From positions 857,203 to 921,202 of the forward strand of contig NW_004450461.1 in NCBI RefSeq assembly GCF_000321225.1: 64,000 bases of DNA, read 5' to 3'. The translations under genes and the position numbers were made by a program. How positions within the stretch are numbered: position 1 is the first letter of the stretch; every line of letters starts with the position of its first letter. The notes under the pieces were generated by a model. It ran no database searches, was not told where the DNA came from, and saw nothing but the letters and a program-made list of their open reading frames with translations. This stretch comes from Odobenus rosmarus divergens. Lineage: Eukaryota; Chordata; Mammalia; Carnivora; Odobenidae. This document shows, piece after piece, positions 21,191 through 32,245 of the stretch.

Positions 21191-22030
21191 AGAAATAAAA
21201 AGAAAAATATTTTTCTTTATGAAAAAAGTAACATTCCATATGTTCTTTGAGAAAAGAAACACATTTCAATCTTTAATAAACCATGTCATTTCTTTTATAT
21301 ATATATAAAAGATATATAATATATATAAATATATATTTATATGTGTAAATATAAAATATATATAATAATATATTATATATATATATGTATTTCTGTGTAT
21401 TAAGCACTTGGCAGACCTCCTTATCTCCTCTTTCTAGGTTTTGAACTGATTATCCATATCCACATTTTAATCATCATTGCATGGTTGCAGTGCAAATTTG
21501 CATAGATGTTGCCTGTTTTCTTTTTTTTTTAATTAAGAAATCTGTAGAAAAAAATAGCAGACGTACTGGTAGTATAGTCAGAAACTGTTCCTTCAATCTC
21601 AATAAATTTCTAAAGATTTTTTTTTTTGGCCCATATTAGGCAAAGATGCTAGAGTTTCAGGTGAAATAGTTGGGCTTTATAAGACTTGAGGAATGGAACT
21701 TTGCAAAACTTGGCAGAACCTTATCCTGTACAGGCAAAATCTCAGCACCACCAACCCAACCATGACTCTGAGAGAAACTGACTTAAGAAACTCTGTCATG
21801 GAATATTTGCCTGTTAATTTTTTATTAACATTTTTGCTGACATTGCATCCTGTTGGAGAAATGTAATTTAAAGCGATCTTCTCCCAACCCACAAAACTTT
21901 TCCAGAAAGGTAGTAGAGGAAAAAAACAATTTTATTACTGAATAAACATTAAACCAGGATGTGATGCACATCACGGGCAATCCAATAAGAGATTGAAAAG
22001 ACAGAAAGGAATCTCATCCTCTCATAAAGT
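21191..22030. other. AT-rich DNA with a TA-rich tract, no gene
   Basis: A TA-rich run lies at 21291-21392. The remainder is unassigned. Confidence 0.55.
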
Positions 22031-22404
22031 TGTCCTAGTCCATTTGGACTGCTGTAAAACCACAGTCTGGGCGGATTATAAACCACAGGAATTTATTTCT
22101 CAGTTCTGGAGCCTGGAGGTCTGCAATCAGAATACTAGCATGGTCAGGTTCTGGTAAGAGCCCTTTCTGGGGTGCAGACTGCTGATTTCTCATCATATCT
22201 TCATATGACAGAGAGCAAAGAGGGGAGGCAAGCTCTCTCATGACTTTTTTTAATGCCGCTAACCCTATTCATGAGGGCTCCACCTTTATAACCTCATCTC
22301 ATCCTAATTATTAGCCTAAGACCCTATCTCCTAATACCATCATATTGGGGGGTGGGATTTCAACATATGAATTTTGCAGGCACACAAACATTTGGTCCAT
22401 AATA
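22031..22404 (-). mobile_element. MLT1A/MST-type LTR (ERVL-MaLR)
   Basis: A reverse solo LTR. TCCATTTGGACTGCTGTAA, TTTATTTCTCAGTTCTGGAG, CATGAGGGCTCCACCTTTAT, CTCCTAATACCATCATATTGG and TTTCAACATATGAATTTTG occur in the consensus order. No internal sequence is attached. Confidence 0.85.
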
Positions 22405-22689
22405 ATAGCCAAGCAGATACAACCCTTTACATGCATGTTCTTAAGACAAGCAGTCACTAGTCCTTGAGTAAGAGAATTTGACAGTACCATTTGTCACACA
22501 TTGTTCATTCCAACTTTACCTGATAATTGGGTTGACTCCCTGTGTTTGCTAGTAAACTTTATCCAGAGGCAAAGCAAAATTCTTATATTTTTTATTACAG
22601 AAGGTAGTTTTGCAACTTGGTGTAAGGTGCCCACAGGAAGTTAGCCACCTAATCTGTGGTGTGTTTGTTATAGTAGCCAAACCAGACTA

Positions 22690-22858
22690 AGACAGATTTA
22701 TAAGGGCATGAGATGTTTTTAGATTGCCTGTAATGTACATCCCATTCTGGTTTAATGCTTATTCAATAATAAAACTATTTCCTTTCTCTACTACCTTTGC
22801 AGAGAAGTTTTCTTGGTTAGGAGAAGATTTTATTTTTTTAATTATATTTCCCCAACAG
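22690..22858 (+). mobile_element. Possible LTR 3' part
   Basis: AATAATAAAACTATTTCC followed by a short spacer and a CCCCAACA end resembles the R-U5 end of an endogenous-retrovirus LTR. The family and 5' boundary are not established. Confidence 0.35.
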
Positions 22859-23630
22859 CGTTCTTGTTTGACAGGAATTTTGCCACTGGCTATTATCCTC
22901 ATTTCTTTTACAAGGAAAGAACCCAACAGAACTATCTATTTTTGTTTTGCAGCGTACAACAAGGGTGAAATATTGGAGAGCCTTGCTCAGTATGCAATTC
23001 ATCTTAGCTCAATTTACAGAAATCTTGAGGGAACACAGAACAGAAGAGTCACTCAGCTAGAGTTAAGTTTCAAAAATTGCAAAATGGGGAACAATTTCTG
23101 CCAAGGAATTAAAGATTACAGAACCCAGTTTACTTTCTATCTTAAGAAGAAGAGGTGCAGGTACGTCTATTAAGCTAGAAAGGTGGGAAAACAATGGAGC
23201 AAGGCAAACAAAGCAATTCCCAGAAATAAACTATCATCAGGAGAACATAGGTGGGGAGCTAGTGCCATCACTCATAGTCAGTTCAAACAATCTGCTAGGA
23301 TAAAAAGTAGTAGTTTGAACAAAGAGTGAAGTAGTTAGCCACTCAGACCCTGAGAGCACATACTTTTAACACATCAAGGATTGAAAAAAAAGACAGTAAG
23401 CAGTGAATCACAGCTCATAAATGAAGAAGGCAATACTCACCCTTGGCTCAGGATCTCAATCCCTGTCTAAATCCTGGAAATAGAAATTATCCAGAATTAA
23501 ATTTAAAATAAGATATTTTGTGTCCCCAGGCAATAGGGAAAATGACCACTGTCACAGGCAAGGGCCTGAGAAATATATACTTAATACCCAGACTAGGATG
23601 GCAAGGTATTTGGAAAAACATCTTTAGTTT
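22859..23630. other. No recognised gene
   Basis: An open frame of 149 codons covers 22724-23173 on the plus strand, but it begins inside the LTR-like piece and its translation has no recognisable domain. The rest is unassigned. Confidence 0.5.
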
Positions 23631-23631
23631 A

Positions 23632-23720
23632 CTCATTGAATACTTGTTGAGCCTAGAGAAAGTATTATCTATGCAAGCCCTGGACTGCTTTCTGTATGGA
23701 ATTTCTATTCTAGAGGAAAA
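23632..23720 (-). mobile_element. Possible L2 3' fragment
   Basis: TTGAATACTTGTTGAGC and the following bases to ATTTCTATTCTAG resemble the complement of the L2 3' end. Weak. Confidence 0.35.
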
Positions 23721-24149
23721 AAAAAAGTGAACCAAAGCAAACTGTGTAAACTTTTGAGGAAGAATACCTCTTTCAGGACACAAAATTTTACTGGGAACAT
23801 GAATGTTTGGGGATGATAATTTGTTCATTAACCTTTTCTCTTTTTTGGTAATTTTCCACCCACAAATTGGTTTAGATTCACTGTAATACTCTCCATTCGG
23901 TCAGATTATTCCATTTCTTCAGAGTTAAGGTTTTCCAATAGAAGTGTAAATAGGAAAAAAAGCGCCACTTTTCATCTTTCATCTTAGTTATATCTTTACC
24001 TCATTGGCCTAATAGCTTTTTTATTTTAAATTGTTTGAAATTACAGTATTACAACAATAATATTTTTAAGCCATACTTTTTATTTATACAAAAGCTGAGT
24101 GATTTTGGTTTCAAAAATGTGAAAGCTGAAGGTGTCAAAACATAAAGTT

Positions 24150-24735
24150 TATTCATTCATTCAGTCATTTATCCGTGTACATATTCAAGAGATAGCTTTG
24201 TGAGACTCTCTTCTGTGCCAGGCTCTGAAATAAATACTGGAGATAGAGCAGTGGATAAACTAGAAAGGTCTTGGCCTTCGTGAGCTGATACCCTCGTTCA
24301 GGCTAAAGGGGAAGCTGATACTCTTTTTCTCTGAGAAGGCGGACTTAACTCACATACATGAAGGAGGTGAGAATAAGCCAACAGGACTCTCTGAGGGGAG
24401 AGAACTGTAAGCGCTGAGACAGGAGCACAGGAGACATGGGGGGGGCAGCAACGAGTCCAGAGTGGGTGGACCGAAGGAAGCAATGGGGAAGAGTGTAGCA
24501 AGGGGATCAGAGAGGTAGCAGAAAACCTGGATTAATTTTAGGGTCTTGTGAGCCATTTACAGATTTGTCTTTTATGTTTAATGAATAGAATTAGATGGAA
24601 AAACAAGTGAAAGACTTGAGATGAAATCGATCTATTATATGATTTTAAATGATCACATGGCCTGCTCTGTCAAGAATAGATTTTCCAGGGTCAAGGACAA
24701 AAGAAGTAAAGAGCCTGTCAGAGAATGAAATAGTA
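24150..24735 (-). mobile_element. L2 (LINE), antisense 3' part
   Basis: Starts with the complement of the L2 3' end (TTCATTCATTCAGTCATTT, TCTGTGCCAGGCTCTG), continues through blocks matching the ORF2 C-terminal region (GGGGATCAGAGAGGTAGCAG, GGGTCTTGTGAGCCA), and ends near GATCACATGGCCTGCTC. A (GTT)n run follows at about 24744. Confidence 0.7.
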
Positions 24736-24984
24736 GTACAGTGCTGTTGTTGTTGTTTTCTAATATGCTTAAAAGTAGTAGTAGTATATACATAATAGTA
24801 ATCAATTGTCCTAAGACTATTTAAGTTATCTTCTAAAAAAGTTTGTAGAATTCCAACAATATCCTTACAGCACTGATAAAACTGAAGGAAGGAAACAGAA
24901 AAACAAAAACCAAAATCCTCCACCCTAACCAAGGGGCAAGAATTCAGAAAACGAAAACTAAGACTTTGTTGCCCACAGATGTAG

Positions 24985-25320
24985 TCTACAAGAAATGTTG
25001 AAGTTCTTCAAGCAGGAGCCGAAACAAAGATAATGAAGAGCACTGAGAATTGAATGACTGAAGAGTTCCCTTGAGTGTGCTGGGACGCGGACTAGTGAAC
25101 CATCCTAGGAAATAACCCTCGAAGGAGCAGAGCCTGTAGCTGGGCTTCTGAGCGGCAGCTGAAGCTGGATACGCGGGGACGAGAAGAGAGGGCTTTCCGG
25201 GGAGCGTGGCCCGAGCCCAGGCGCCAGGGAGCGAAGGCTGATCATGGGAGTCCTTGACCGCCGGGATGAGGGACTTGGCCTTCATCTCTTGGGTTGCATG
25301 GAGCTACTGGAAGATTTTGA
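24985..25320. other. GC-rich, CpG-bearing patch of unknown origin
   Basis: It stands out from its surroundings by G+C content and by CpGs (GGACGCGGAC, ATACGCGGGGACG, GACCGCCGGGAT). The first 80 bases may still be decayed L2. A 99-codon frame is open on the minus strand (25285 to 24986). I recognise no protein family in it. Confidence 0.5.
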
Positions 25321-25359
25321 GCTAATGAAACAAACATTTTTTCTTAGGTATACATCTTA

Positions 25360-25650
25360 TTTTTTTTTTATTTTTTAAATTCAATTAGCCAATATAGAGT
25401 ACACCATTAGTTTCAGATGTAGTGTTCAGTAATTCGTCAGTTGCGTATAATGCCCAGTGCTCATCCTATCAGGTGCCCTCCTTAATGCCCATCACCCATT
25501 ACCCCATCCCCCCACCCATCCCCCCTCCAGCAACCCTCAGTTTTTTTCCTTCAGTGAAGAGTCTCTTATGGTTTGTCTCCCTTTCTGATGGTTTCCCATT
25601 CAGTTTTCCCTCCCTTCCCCTATGGTCCTCTGTGCTGTTTCTTATATACT
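25360..25650 (-). mobile_element. Antisense L1 3' end (carnivore lineage)
   Basis: A poly-T start, then the complement of a carnivore L1 3' UTR. CTAATGG-type and CACTGGGCATTATACGCAAC-type blocks appear in reverse, with a GGGTGGGGGGATGGGG-type G-rich block. It differs from the copy at 31273, so it is another, probably older subfamily. No clean duplication is seen. Confidence 0.78.
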
Positions 25651-26788
25651 TCTGAGGGCTCTTTTTAAATCAATCTATCTCTAAGCTCTTACTGTAGGAA
25701 TATAGTAATGTTTCATTTACTACTTAGTTGACTGTTATAATATATTCAGTACTTGACAGGGTTAGTCATAATTCATTGCTTTTTTATTTCAGAATCTTTC
25801 CTTTTTAAATAAAAAATTACAGTTGAATTTAGTTAGAAATTTATATTCTATTTTCCAAGTTTTTGGAATGTCATAGTGAATCCTAAAATGAATTTGGAAT
25901 TTTTTTTTCTTTTTTTTCTTAATCTGGATTGAAGGAATGTGAGACTAATTTTTCATTGATTTAGAAATTTAATTTTTTACCTGGATACCCTAGGATTCCA
26001 TTGTATCATTAAATTTAAGTAACTTACTCTGGAGATTATATATTATATATTAGTATATACATATATATGATATAGGTAATGTCAAAGGCTCAAAGTAGCC
26101 AAAGTAAAACCAATAAATCACTGAAGTAGTAAGTAGCAAACATTTACTGTGCATACACCAAAAAGACAGTTTGCAAACCAGAAGCATTCAAACCAGAACA
26201 TGGAATGAGGTTCTAGGGTATATTGTTATAAAGCAGCTACATAGAGATAAAGCTGTGACTGTTGATTCTTCACAGTGATGGGTTACAATATTATAATTTT
26301 CAGTGGTTATCTCATACCAGTCTTGGCAAACAGTTCAAGTTTTGCTTACCATTCACAGAAGCACAAGCAAAAAATGATCCAGGTCAAGTTAGCCTTGCAA
26401 AATAAGCTAAATTAAGTTTTGCCTGCATGACAAAACTGGTTCTGTGTGCTCAGGGACACTCACGGCTGATCTCTGTCTCTGTCCTCAATTTTAACAGTAT
26501 ATATAATACATAGGTACCATATGGTATATATTACATTCTATTCAACATACATGAATACATATTTATATCTAATTAGATATAATGTACGATAGCTATTTTA
26601 ATAACAATGTATTATAAATGTATAAATATATGTATGCTAATGCAATTGCATGTATATAATCTAATGCAGTTTTAAGCAATTATGTGTGCATTATATAACA
26701 TGCAGTAGTAATCTCTTGCATCATTTTCTTTAGATTATGACATTTAATGTAAAAATGAATACTTTATTATGTTCACTTATCATTTACT
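25651..26788. other. AT-rich DNA, no gene
   Basis: TA-rich runs lie at 26031-26071 and 26498-26720. The middle part, 26080-26480, is more complex and unassigned. Confidence 0.5.
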
Positions 26789-26798
26789 CCCAAAATAG

Positions 26799-27220
26799 CT
26801 TTTTTTCCTTTTTTTTTTTTTTTGAGAGAGAGAGAGAGGGAGAGAGAGAGAGAATACATGCAAGAGTGGGGGAGGGCAGAGAAAGAGAGAGAATCTTAAA
26901 CCAGCTCCATGCCCAGTGCAGAACCCAATGCAGAGCTCAATCTCAGGACTCTTGAAATCATGACCTGAGCTGAAATCAAGAGTTAGATGATTGGGGTACT
27001 GGGTGGCTCAGTCGGTTAAGTGTCTGCCTTTGCTCAGGTCATGATCCCGGGGCCCTGGGATCGAGCCCCACATCGGGTCCCTGCTGGACGAGGGAGCCTG
27101 CTTCTCCCTCTCCTCCCTGCTTGTGCTCTCTCTCTGTCTCTCTCTCTCTCTCAAATACATAAATAAAATCTTTAAAAAAAAAGAATTGGACGCTTAACTG
27201 CATGAGCCACACAGATACCC
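26799..27220 (-). mobile_element. Older CAN-SINE, host of another SINE
   Basis: A reverse SINE of the older type (GACCTGAGCTGAAATCAAG) starting with poly-T and (GA)n. A perfect 10-base duplication, CCCAAAATAG, lies at 26789-26798 and 27221-27230. It is split by the forward SINE at 26991. Confidence 0.9.
26991..27181 (+). mobile_element. CAN-SINE inserted in a reverse SINE
   Basis: A forward copy: GGGTGGCTCAGTCGGTTAAG head, CT-rich body and AAATACATAAATAAAATC tail. Its flanks AGAGTTAGATGA (26979) and AGAATTGGACGC (27182) are a diverged 12-base duplication of host SINE sequence. Confidence 0.88.
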
Positions 27221-27230
27221 CCCAAAATAG

Positions 27231-28245
27231 GTTTTAATTTTCAATTTGTTTGTTTGTTTTTACTCAGGACCGCCAATTATCTATGTTTGATTTTGATTCT
27301 TGGTTAGCATCTTTATGTCTTTAAAATTACTTTTACCTTTGTAAAAAAATTTCTTTCCATTTTTTTCATCATGTCAATAATTTAGTTTTTAGATATATCT
27401 ACTCTGAATCCTCATGCATCCATCTTTTCAGTTGTTCATTATTATTATTATTATTATTATTATTTTATTATCTCTCTAATGGTACTATTTGGTAACTAAT
27501 TCCTTTGCTTATGCATATAATTGTATGTATTCTCCTATTTCATTCCTTATTGTTCCTTTTCATTTCCTTATCTTGCCTTGTTATCTTGCCTTTGTTCTGT
27601 CCATGCATTTCATTATGTCTATCAGTTACTGAAGTGTGAAGAATTTGTTAGAGATAAATTATTCTATTTCCTTAGATAGTTTCTTCCTGAATGGTTTTTT
27701 TGTTGTTGTTGTTTTCTGTAATTTTTTTATATCTCACTATTCTATCTCATTCATCTTTTATCTTTGTTATATCTCTACTTTCTGTTTGCCCAAATACATT
27801 GCACTTAACTTATTATTAATTCCATGCTTAATGTCTGAACCAAGATTTTCCTTCATTTTAGAAATATGGTTTGGTGTTGCTGTATTGATGGTTTGGGTTT
27901 TTTACTGTTCTTTTTCCTTTTCATTTGCTCATATTCTATGCCAACAAATATGCCCATCCTCTCCATATTCAAAATTAAGAACAATATTTATAGTGAACAC
28001 TCTAAGAATAATTAACTCTAGGGACAATTCTATTTTCATCATTTTGTTATTGCTCCTGGTGTGTGTTCTAGATGAAAGGGTAATTGCAAATTCCACATTC
28101 CATGCTTCATTGTGGGAGAGGCTATGCCTGTGTCCCTTTCTTTAGAAGCAAGTTCACATGTTGAGTTCTTGTCTATCAACACATCCCAAGGAGAGTTATG
28201 TTTCATAAGAATTAAAATTTCTTTTTGAGAGAAAGGAAGAAAAAA
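27231..28245. other. AT-rich DNA, no recognised gene
   Basis: Contains (ATT)9 at 27438-27465. The longest gap-free open frame in the window (169 codons, 27636-28145 plus) lies here; its translation is a run of F, L, I, S and C, typical of T-rich non-coding DNA. Confidence 0.55.
27438..27465. repeat. (ATT)9 microsatellite
   Basis: A perfect trinucleotide run. Confidence 0.9.
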
Positions 28246-28357
28246 NNNNNNNNNNNNNNNNNNNNNNNNNNNNNNNNNNNNNNNNNNNNNNNNNNNNNNN
28301 NNNNNNNNNNNNNNNNNNNNNNNNNNNNNNNNNNNNNNNNNNNNNNNNNNNNNNNNN
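28246..28357. other. Assembly gap, 112 N
   Basis: The left flank is A/G-rich and the right flank is pure GAAA units, so the unresolved part is probably more of the same tandem repeat. Confidence 0.99.
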
Positions 28358-28359
28358 GA

Positions 28360-28395
<36 letters not shown>

Positions 28396-28397
28396 AA
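28358..28397. repeat. (GAAA)10 microsatellite
   Basis: A perfect tetranucleotide run directly after the gap. The true length is unknown. Confidence 0.95.
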
Positions 28398-28502
28398 TTA
28401 GATGATTTTTGCTTGCTAATTATCTATTTAGAATTTTATGGCTTCTGATAACCCGGATCTAGTACTTTAATATCCTGCTTATTTTTATATACCAATAATT
28501 TT

Positions 28503-28697
28503 CAATGAGGAAGAAGAGGGGAGCAAGTCCACTCTCCAAAACATTTGGCCAGATGAGCAGACATTTTTAGTAGCTCTAACAGGAAGGAGGAGGATGCTGG
28601 CATCTACTGGGTAGAGATCAAGGATGCTGCTAGACATCTTATAATGCAAAGGACAGCATCTCCAAATTTCAGTGGAACTGAGGTTGAGAAACTCTGT
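28503..28697 (+). mobile_element. MER20 (hAT-Charlie)
   Basis: ACATTTGGCCAGATGAGCAG, GATGCTGGCATCTACTGGGT and GATGCTGCTAGACATCTTAT, then AGGTTGAGAAACTCTG, follow the MER20 consensus in order. Both ends are present, slightly eroded. Confidence 0.82.
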
Positions 28698-29349
28698 CCT
28701 AGGCCAGTCTGTGTCCTTTTCTGTAAGATTCCAGTTAACCTTGTTTGTCCTCTCTTCTCCATTCTCCTTGGTTGCTGTCTGCCAGAATTTGTATCTGTCA
28801 AAAATCATTGTGTCTAACACTATTCTTTTCCTGGTACTGACCAGCAACTCATGTCCCTAAGAAGTTCTATAATGTCAGCAGTCACTTTCCTCATATTAAG
28901 AAGTAAATAAAAAGATTATTTTAGATGTTAATTAGATTTATAAGATAATTTTCTAGGAGTTTTTATAATTTATATCTAATATAATTTTTCATAGAAAAGT
29001 ATAAGCATCACATGATGCAATTATCTGTTTAACTAGTTAGGAGCAATATTTGTAGTTAAATTCGAGAAGATTTAAGACTTGTTATAATGTATATTTTTCC
29101 ATTTTTATCATTACTTTCATATATGTTCCAGATGCAAGAGCTAAAATTAAATGGCCAAACACATGCTTATGTAGCACTATTTATGAAATATTAATTTAAG
29201 GTGTAAATAGATATGAGTGAAAATAATTTTTTTTCCCAATCTGCTCTCCAGTATACTGCAAAGTATGGCAAAAGAAACACGGGCATTGGAATTTTCTAGG
29301 ATCTATGAACTTTAAAGCAGTGTTGTATTACAGATACAAGAGTAGTTTT
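28698..29349. other. AT-rich DNA, no recognised feature
   Basis: Unassigned sequence between MER20 and the L2 below. Confidence 0.5.
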
Positions 29350-29609
29350 TTATTCTGTGAATCTCTTTGAACATATACTATGGACTAAGTATGCTTGTAA
29401 GTATAAGAATCTTCTGTCAATCAACAAAATCGACAAAAGTCCCCACTCTTATAGAGCTTCTATTTTGGGGGAGAGAATGCACAAAGTGAGTAATTAAATA
29501 TAAATAGATTAATTGATTAAAAAAACTTTAGGTTAAATTAAAAGAGTAAAGAAGTATAAAATGTTGAGAGAGTTGTAATTTTAGATTCATGAGACCAGTT
29601 AGGGAGTTG

Positions 29610-30260
29610 TATTATTTTTATTGTTAATAAATTATCCAAATATAGCTAGTTAACAAAAAAACAAGTCACATTTATTATCTCACAGTTTTCATGAGTTAGA
29701 AATCCAACCATGGCTTAATTTTCTTTCTCTTCAGGGTCTCACAAGGCTTCAATCAAAGTTTTAGCCAGGCTTTGTTCTTATCTGAAGCTCATGATTTTCT
29801 TCTAAGTTTTGGAGGTTACTAGAAAAATCCAGTTTCTTCTGATTATAGGATGGAGGTGCCTGTCTGCTGGGTTAAGACTCCCAGAGTTCCTTGCTACATG
29901 GTCCTCTCACAACACAGCAGCTTACTTCAAGGTCAGCGGGGGAATCTGATTTCTGTTTCTGACCTGTGGGACCTCCTTTTATAGGTTTGACTGATTAAGT
30001 CAGGCCCACCAGGATGATCTCCTTTTGAATAGTTCAATTAATTAGGACTTTAATCACATCTCCCAAGTCCCTTCACCTCTGCCTTATGATGTAACATAAG
30101 CACAGGGAGATTTTATGATTTATCAGCAATCTGAGCTATTTCATTATTGAGGATGTTCTACTGTTTAGAAGCAAATTACAGATTGTTCCCCAAACAAGAA
30201 GATATCTTACAAAGTCATGGGTCATTCGGTGGTCATGTTAAAATTCTGCCTATTATAGAA
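29610..30260 (-). mobile_element. MLT1-like LTR inside L2
   Basis: TTATTATCTCACAGTTTTCA, GGTCTCACAAGGCTTCAATC, AGTCAGGCCCACCAGGATGA and a terminal ATTCTGCCTATTATA follow the MaLR MLT1 layout in reverse. It is more decayed than the copy at 14452. No internal sequence is attached. Confidence 0.6.
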
Positions 30261-31017
30261 ACTATTACAAAATCCCTGATGAGAGAGGATGATGTGGACT
30301 AGGGTAGTGGCAGTGAGTGTGGTAAACAGTGGTCAGGCAAAAAATATTTGCTGTCAGCCTCAATGTGTAGAGTAAGAAAAGGAGAGGAGTAAAAGGATGA
30401 TGCTGTTTTTCCCCAAACAACCAAAAGAATGGAATCATCTTTGATTTTCAATAGAAGTACTTCAAGAAGAGCACATTAGGTTGGATAGCATTGGACAAAT
30501 ATCAAAACGTTTGTTTAGTGCATATTCATCATAAAATGCCTATCAGACATTGAAGAGACTATGACAAGAAACCACTTGATTACTTGAGTATCCAAAGAAG
30601 AGGTCTAGGCAGGAGTTAAAAATTTGGCAGTCATCATGGACATGATATTTAGAGCCATGAAACTAGAGAAGCTCTAGGGAGAGAGTGGAGATTAGAAACC
30701 CATTCAAGTTAAAGGATGGAGCCTTGGGGCTCTTCAACATTTCCAGGTTGGTAAAATGAGAAGAAAGTCTAAAAAAAATGGGCAGAAAGAAAGGAGGAAA
30801 TCCATGAGATAATGGTGTCTTGGAAGCTAAGTGAAGAACTTGTTTTGAGGAGAAAAACAAGTACTTCAAATGATGCTGCCACATCAAATAAGATAAGAAC
30901 TCAGAAATGACCATTTCGTGTAACAAAATGTGGGTCTTCTGTGATCTTTTAAAGAGCATTTTAGTAGACGAGAGAAATTGAAACCTGGTTTGAGTTGATT
31001 CAAGACAGAAGTGGGGA

Positions 31018-31222
31018 GGGACACCTGGGTAGCTCAGGCAGTTAAGAAGCTGCCTTCAGCTCAGGTCATGATCTCAGGGTCCTGGAATCCAGCCTGTCAC
31101 TGTGTCCCTGCTCAGCGGGGAACCTGCTTCTCCCACTCCCACTGCCCCTCCTTTCTGCTCCTCGTGCTCGCTCTCTCTCAAAAAAAAAAAAAAAAGAAAG
31201 AAAGAAATCTTTTTAAAAAAAA
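31018..31222 (+). mobile_element. CAN-SINE inside L2
   Basis: Head ACACCTGGGTAGCTCAGGC, CT-rich body, A-rich tail with (GAAA)n and ATCTTTTTAAA. An 11-base duplication, AGAAGTGGGGA, lies at 31007-31017 and 31223-31233. Removing it rejoins the L2. Confidence 0.92.
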
Positions 31223-31272
31223 AGAAGTGGGGAACAGAATTTGGAGTAAGTACAGAAGTACAGAAAACTATT

Positions 31273-31820
31273 ACATCTTGCCATTTGCAATGACGTGGAT
31301 GGAACTAGAGGGTATTACGCTAAGCGAAATAAGTCAATCAGAGAAAGACATGTATCATATAACCTCACTGATATGAGGAATTCTTAATCTGAGGAAACAA
31401 ACTGAGGGTTGCTGGAGTGGTGGGGGGTGGGAGGCATGGGGTGGCTGGGTGATAGACATTGGGGAGGGTATGTGCTATGGTAAGCACTATGAATTGTGCA
31501 AGACTGTTGAATCACAGACCTGTACCTCTGAAACAAATAATACATTATATGTTAAAAAAAGAAGAAGAAGAAGAAGATAGCAGGAAGGAAAGAATGAAGG
31601 GGGGGAAATCGGAGGGGGAGACGAGCCATGAGAGACTATGGACTCTGAGAAACAAACTGAGGGTTCTAGAGGGGAGGGGTTTGGGGGGATGGGTTAGCCT
31701 GGTGATGGGTATTAAAGAGGGCAGGTACTGCATGGAGCACTGGGTGTTATATGCAAACAATGAATCATGGAACACTACATCAAAAACTAATGATGTAATT
31801 AACATAACATAATAAAAAAA
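31273..31820 (+). mobile_element. Young carnivore L1 3' end, 548 bp
   Basis: Sense orientation. The last ORF2 part (ATTTGCAATGACGTGGATGG) is followed by the complete 3' UTR with an internal (GAA)n tract at 31557-31576 and a final AATAAAA tail. A perfect 11-base duplication, AGAAAACTATT, lies at 31262-31272 and 31821-31831. It is too short to mobilise itself. Confidence 0.92.
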
Positions 31821-32245
31821 AGAAAACTATTTCAGGAAGATTGGCTCTAAAGATAAGGAGATAAGTTGGTTAATGTTGGAGGGGCACTGAGAACAACAAA
31901 GCTTTTTGTTTGTAAGTTTGTTTAATAAAATGGGAGAAATAATAGCATGTTCGTGTATTTTGTGGAATGATCCAGTAAAGGGAATATTTGATCATATAAG
32001 TGAGAGATAGGGCAATTGTTAGAATCTTGTTCTTCAGTTAGGTAAGACTAGGAAACCAGTTCTAGTACACCGGCACAAGGGTGGACTTATCTAGGATCAG
32101 GGAAGGCCCATGAATAATAAAAGGAAACAAGATGGACCAAATGATGCTGATTTAGCTTCAGACAAGTCAGCATGGTTATGCGTTATTCTCAGTCATGTTA
32201 GCTGTGCTGGTAAAAGGTATACCGGAGGCAGATATTTGAATATGA

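Larger units (their letters stand above)
29350..32245 (-). mobile_element. L2 (LINE), long antisense copy with nested guests
   Basis: Four blocks (29350-29600, 30270-31017, 31234-31261, 31832-32245) follow the recalled complement of L2 from the 3' end through ORF2 in order. Clear blocks: GGACTAGGGTAGTGGCAGTG, GTGTCTTGGAAGCTAAGTGA, AATGGGAGAAATAATAGCATG, GTCAGCATGGTTATGCG. The reverse-strand translation at 30663-30959 is a degraded L2 reverse-transcriptase stretch. It is interrupted by an LTR, a SINE and a young L1. Confidence 0.72.

Noticed and set aside
22724..23173. 149-codon plus-strand open frame
   Set aside because: It starts inside LTR-like sequence and shows no recognisable domain. 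Such lengths occur by chance in 64 kb of six-frame reading.
27636..28145. 169-codon plus-strand open frame
   Set aside because: The composition is dominated by F, L, I, S and C from T-rich DNA. There is no recognisable domain, and no splice or promoter context.
30663..30959. 98-codon minus-strand frame
   Set aside because: It is the decayed reverse-transcriptase part of an L2, not a host gene.
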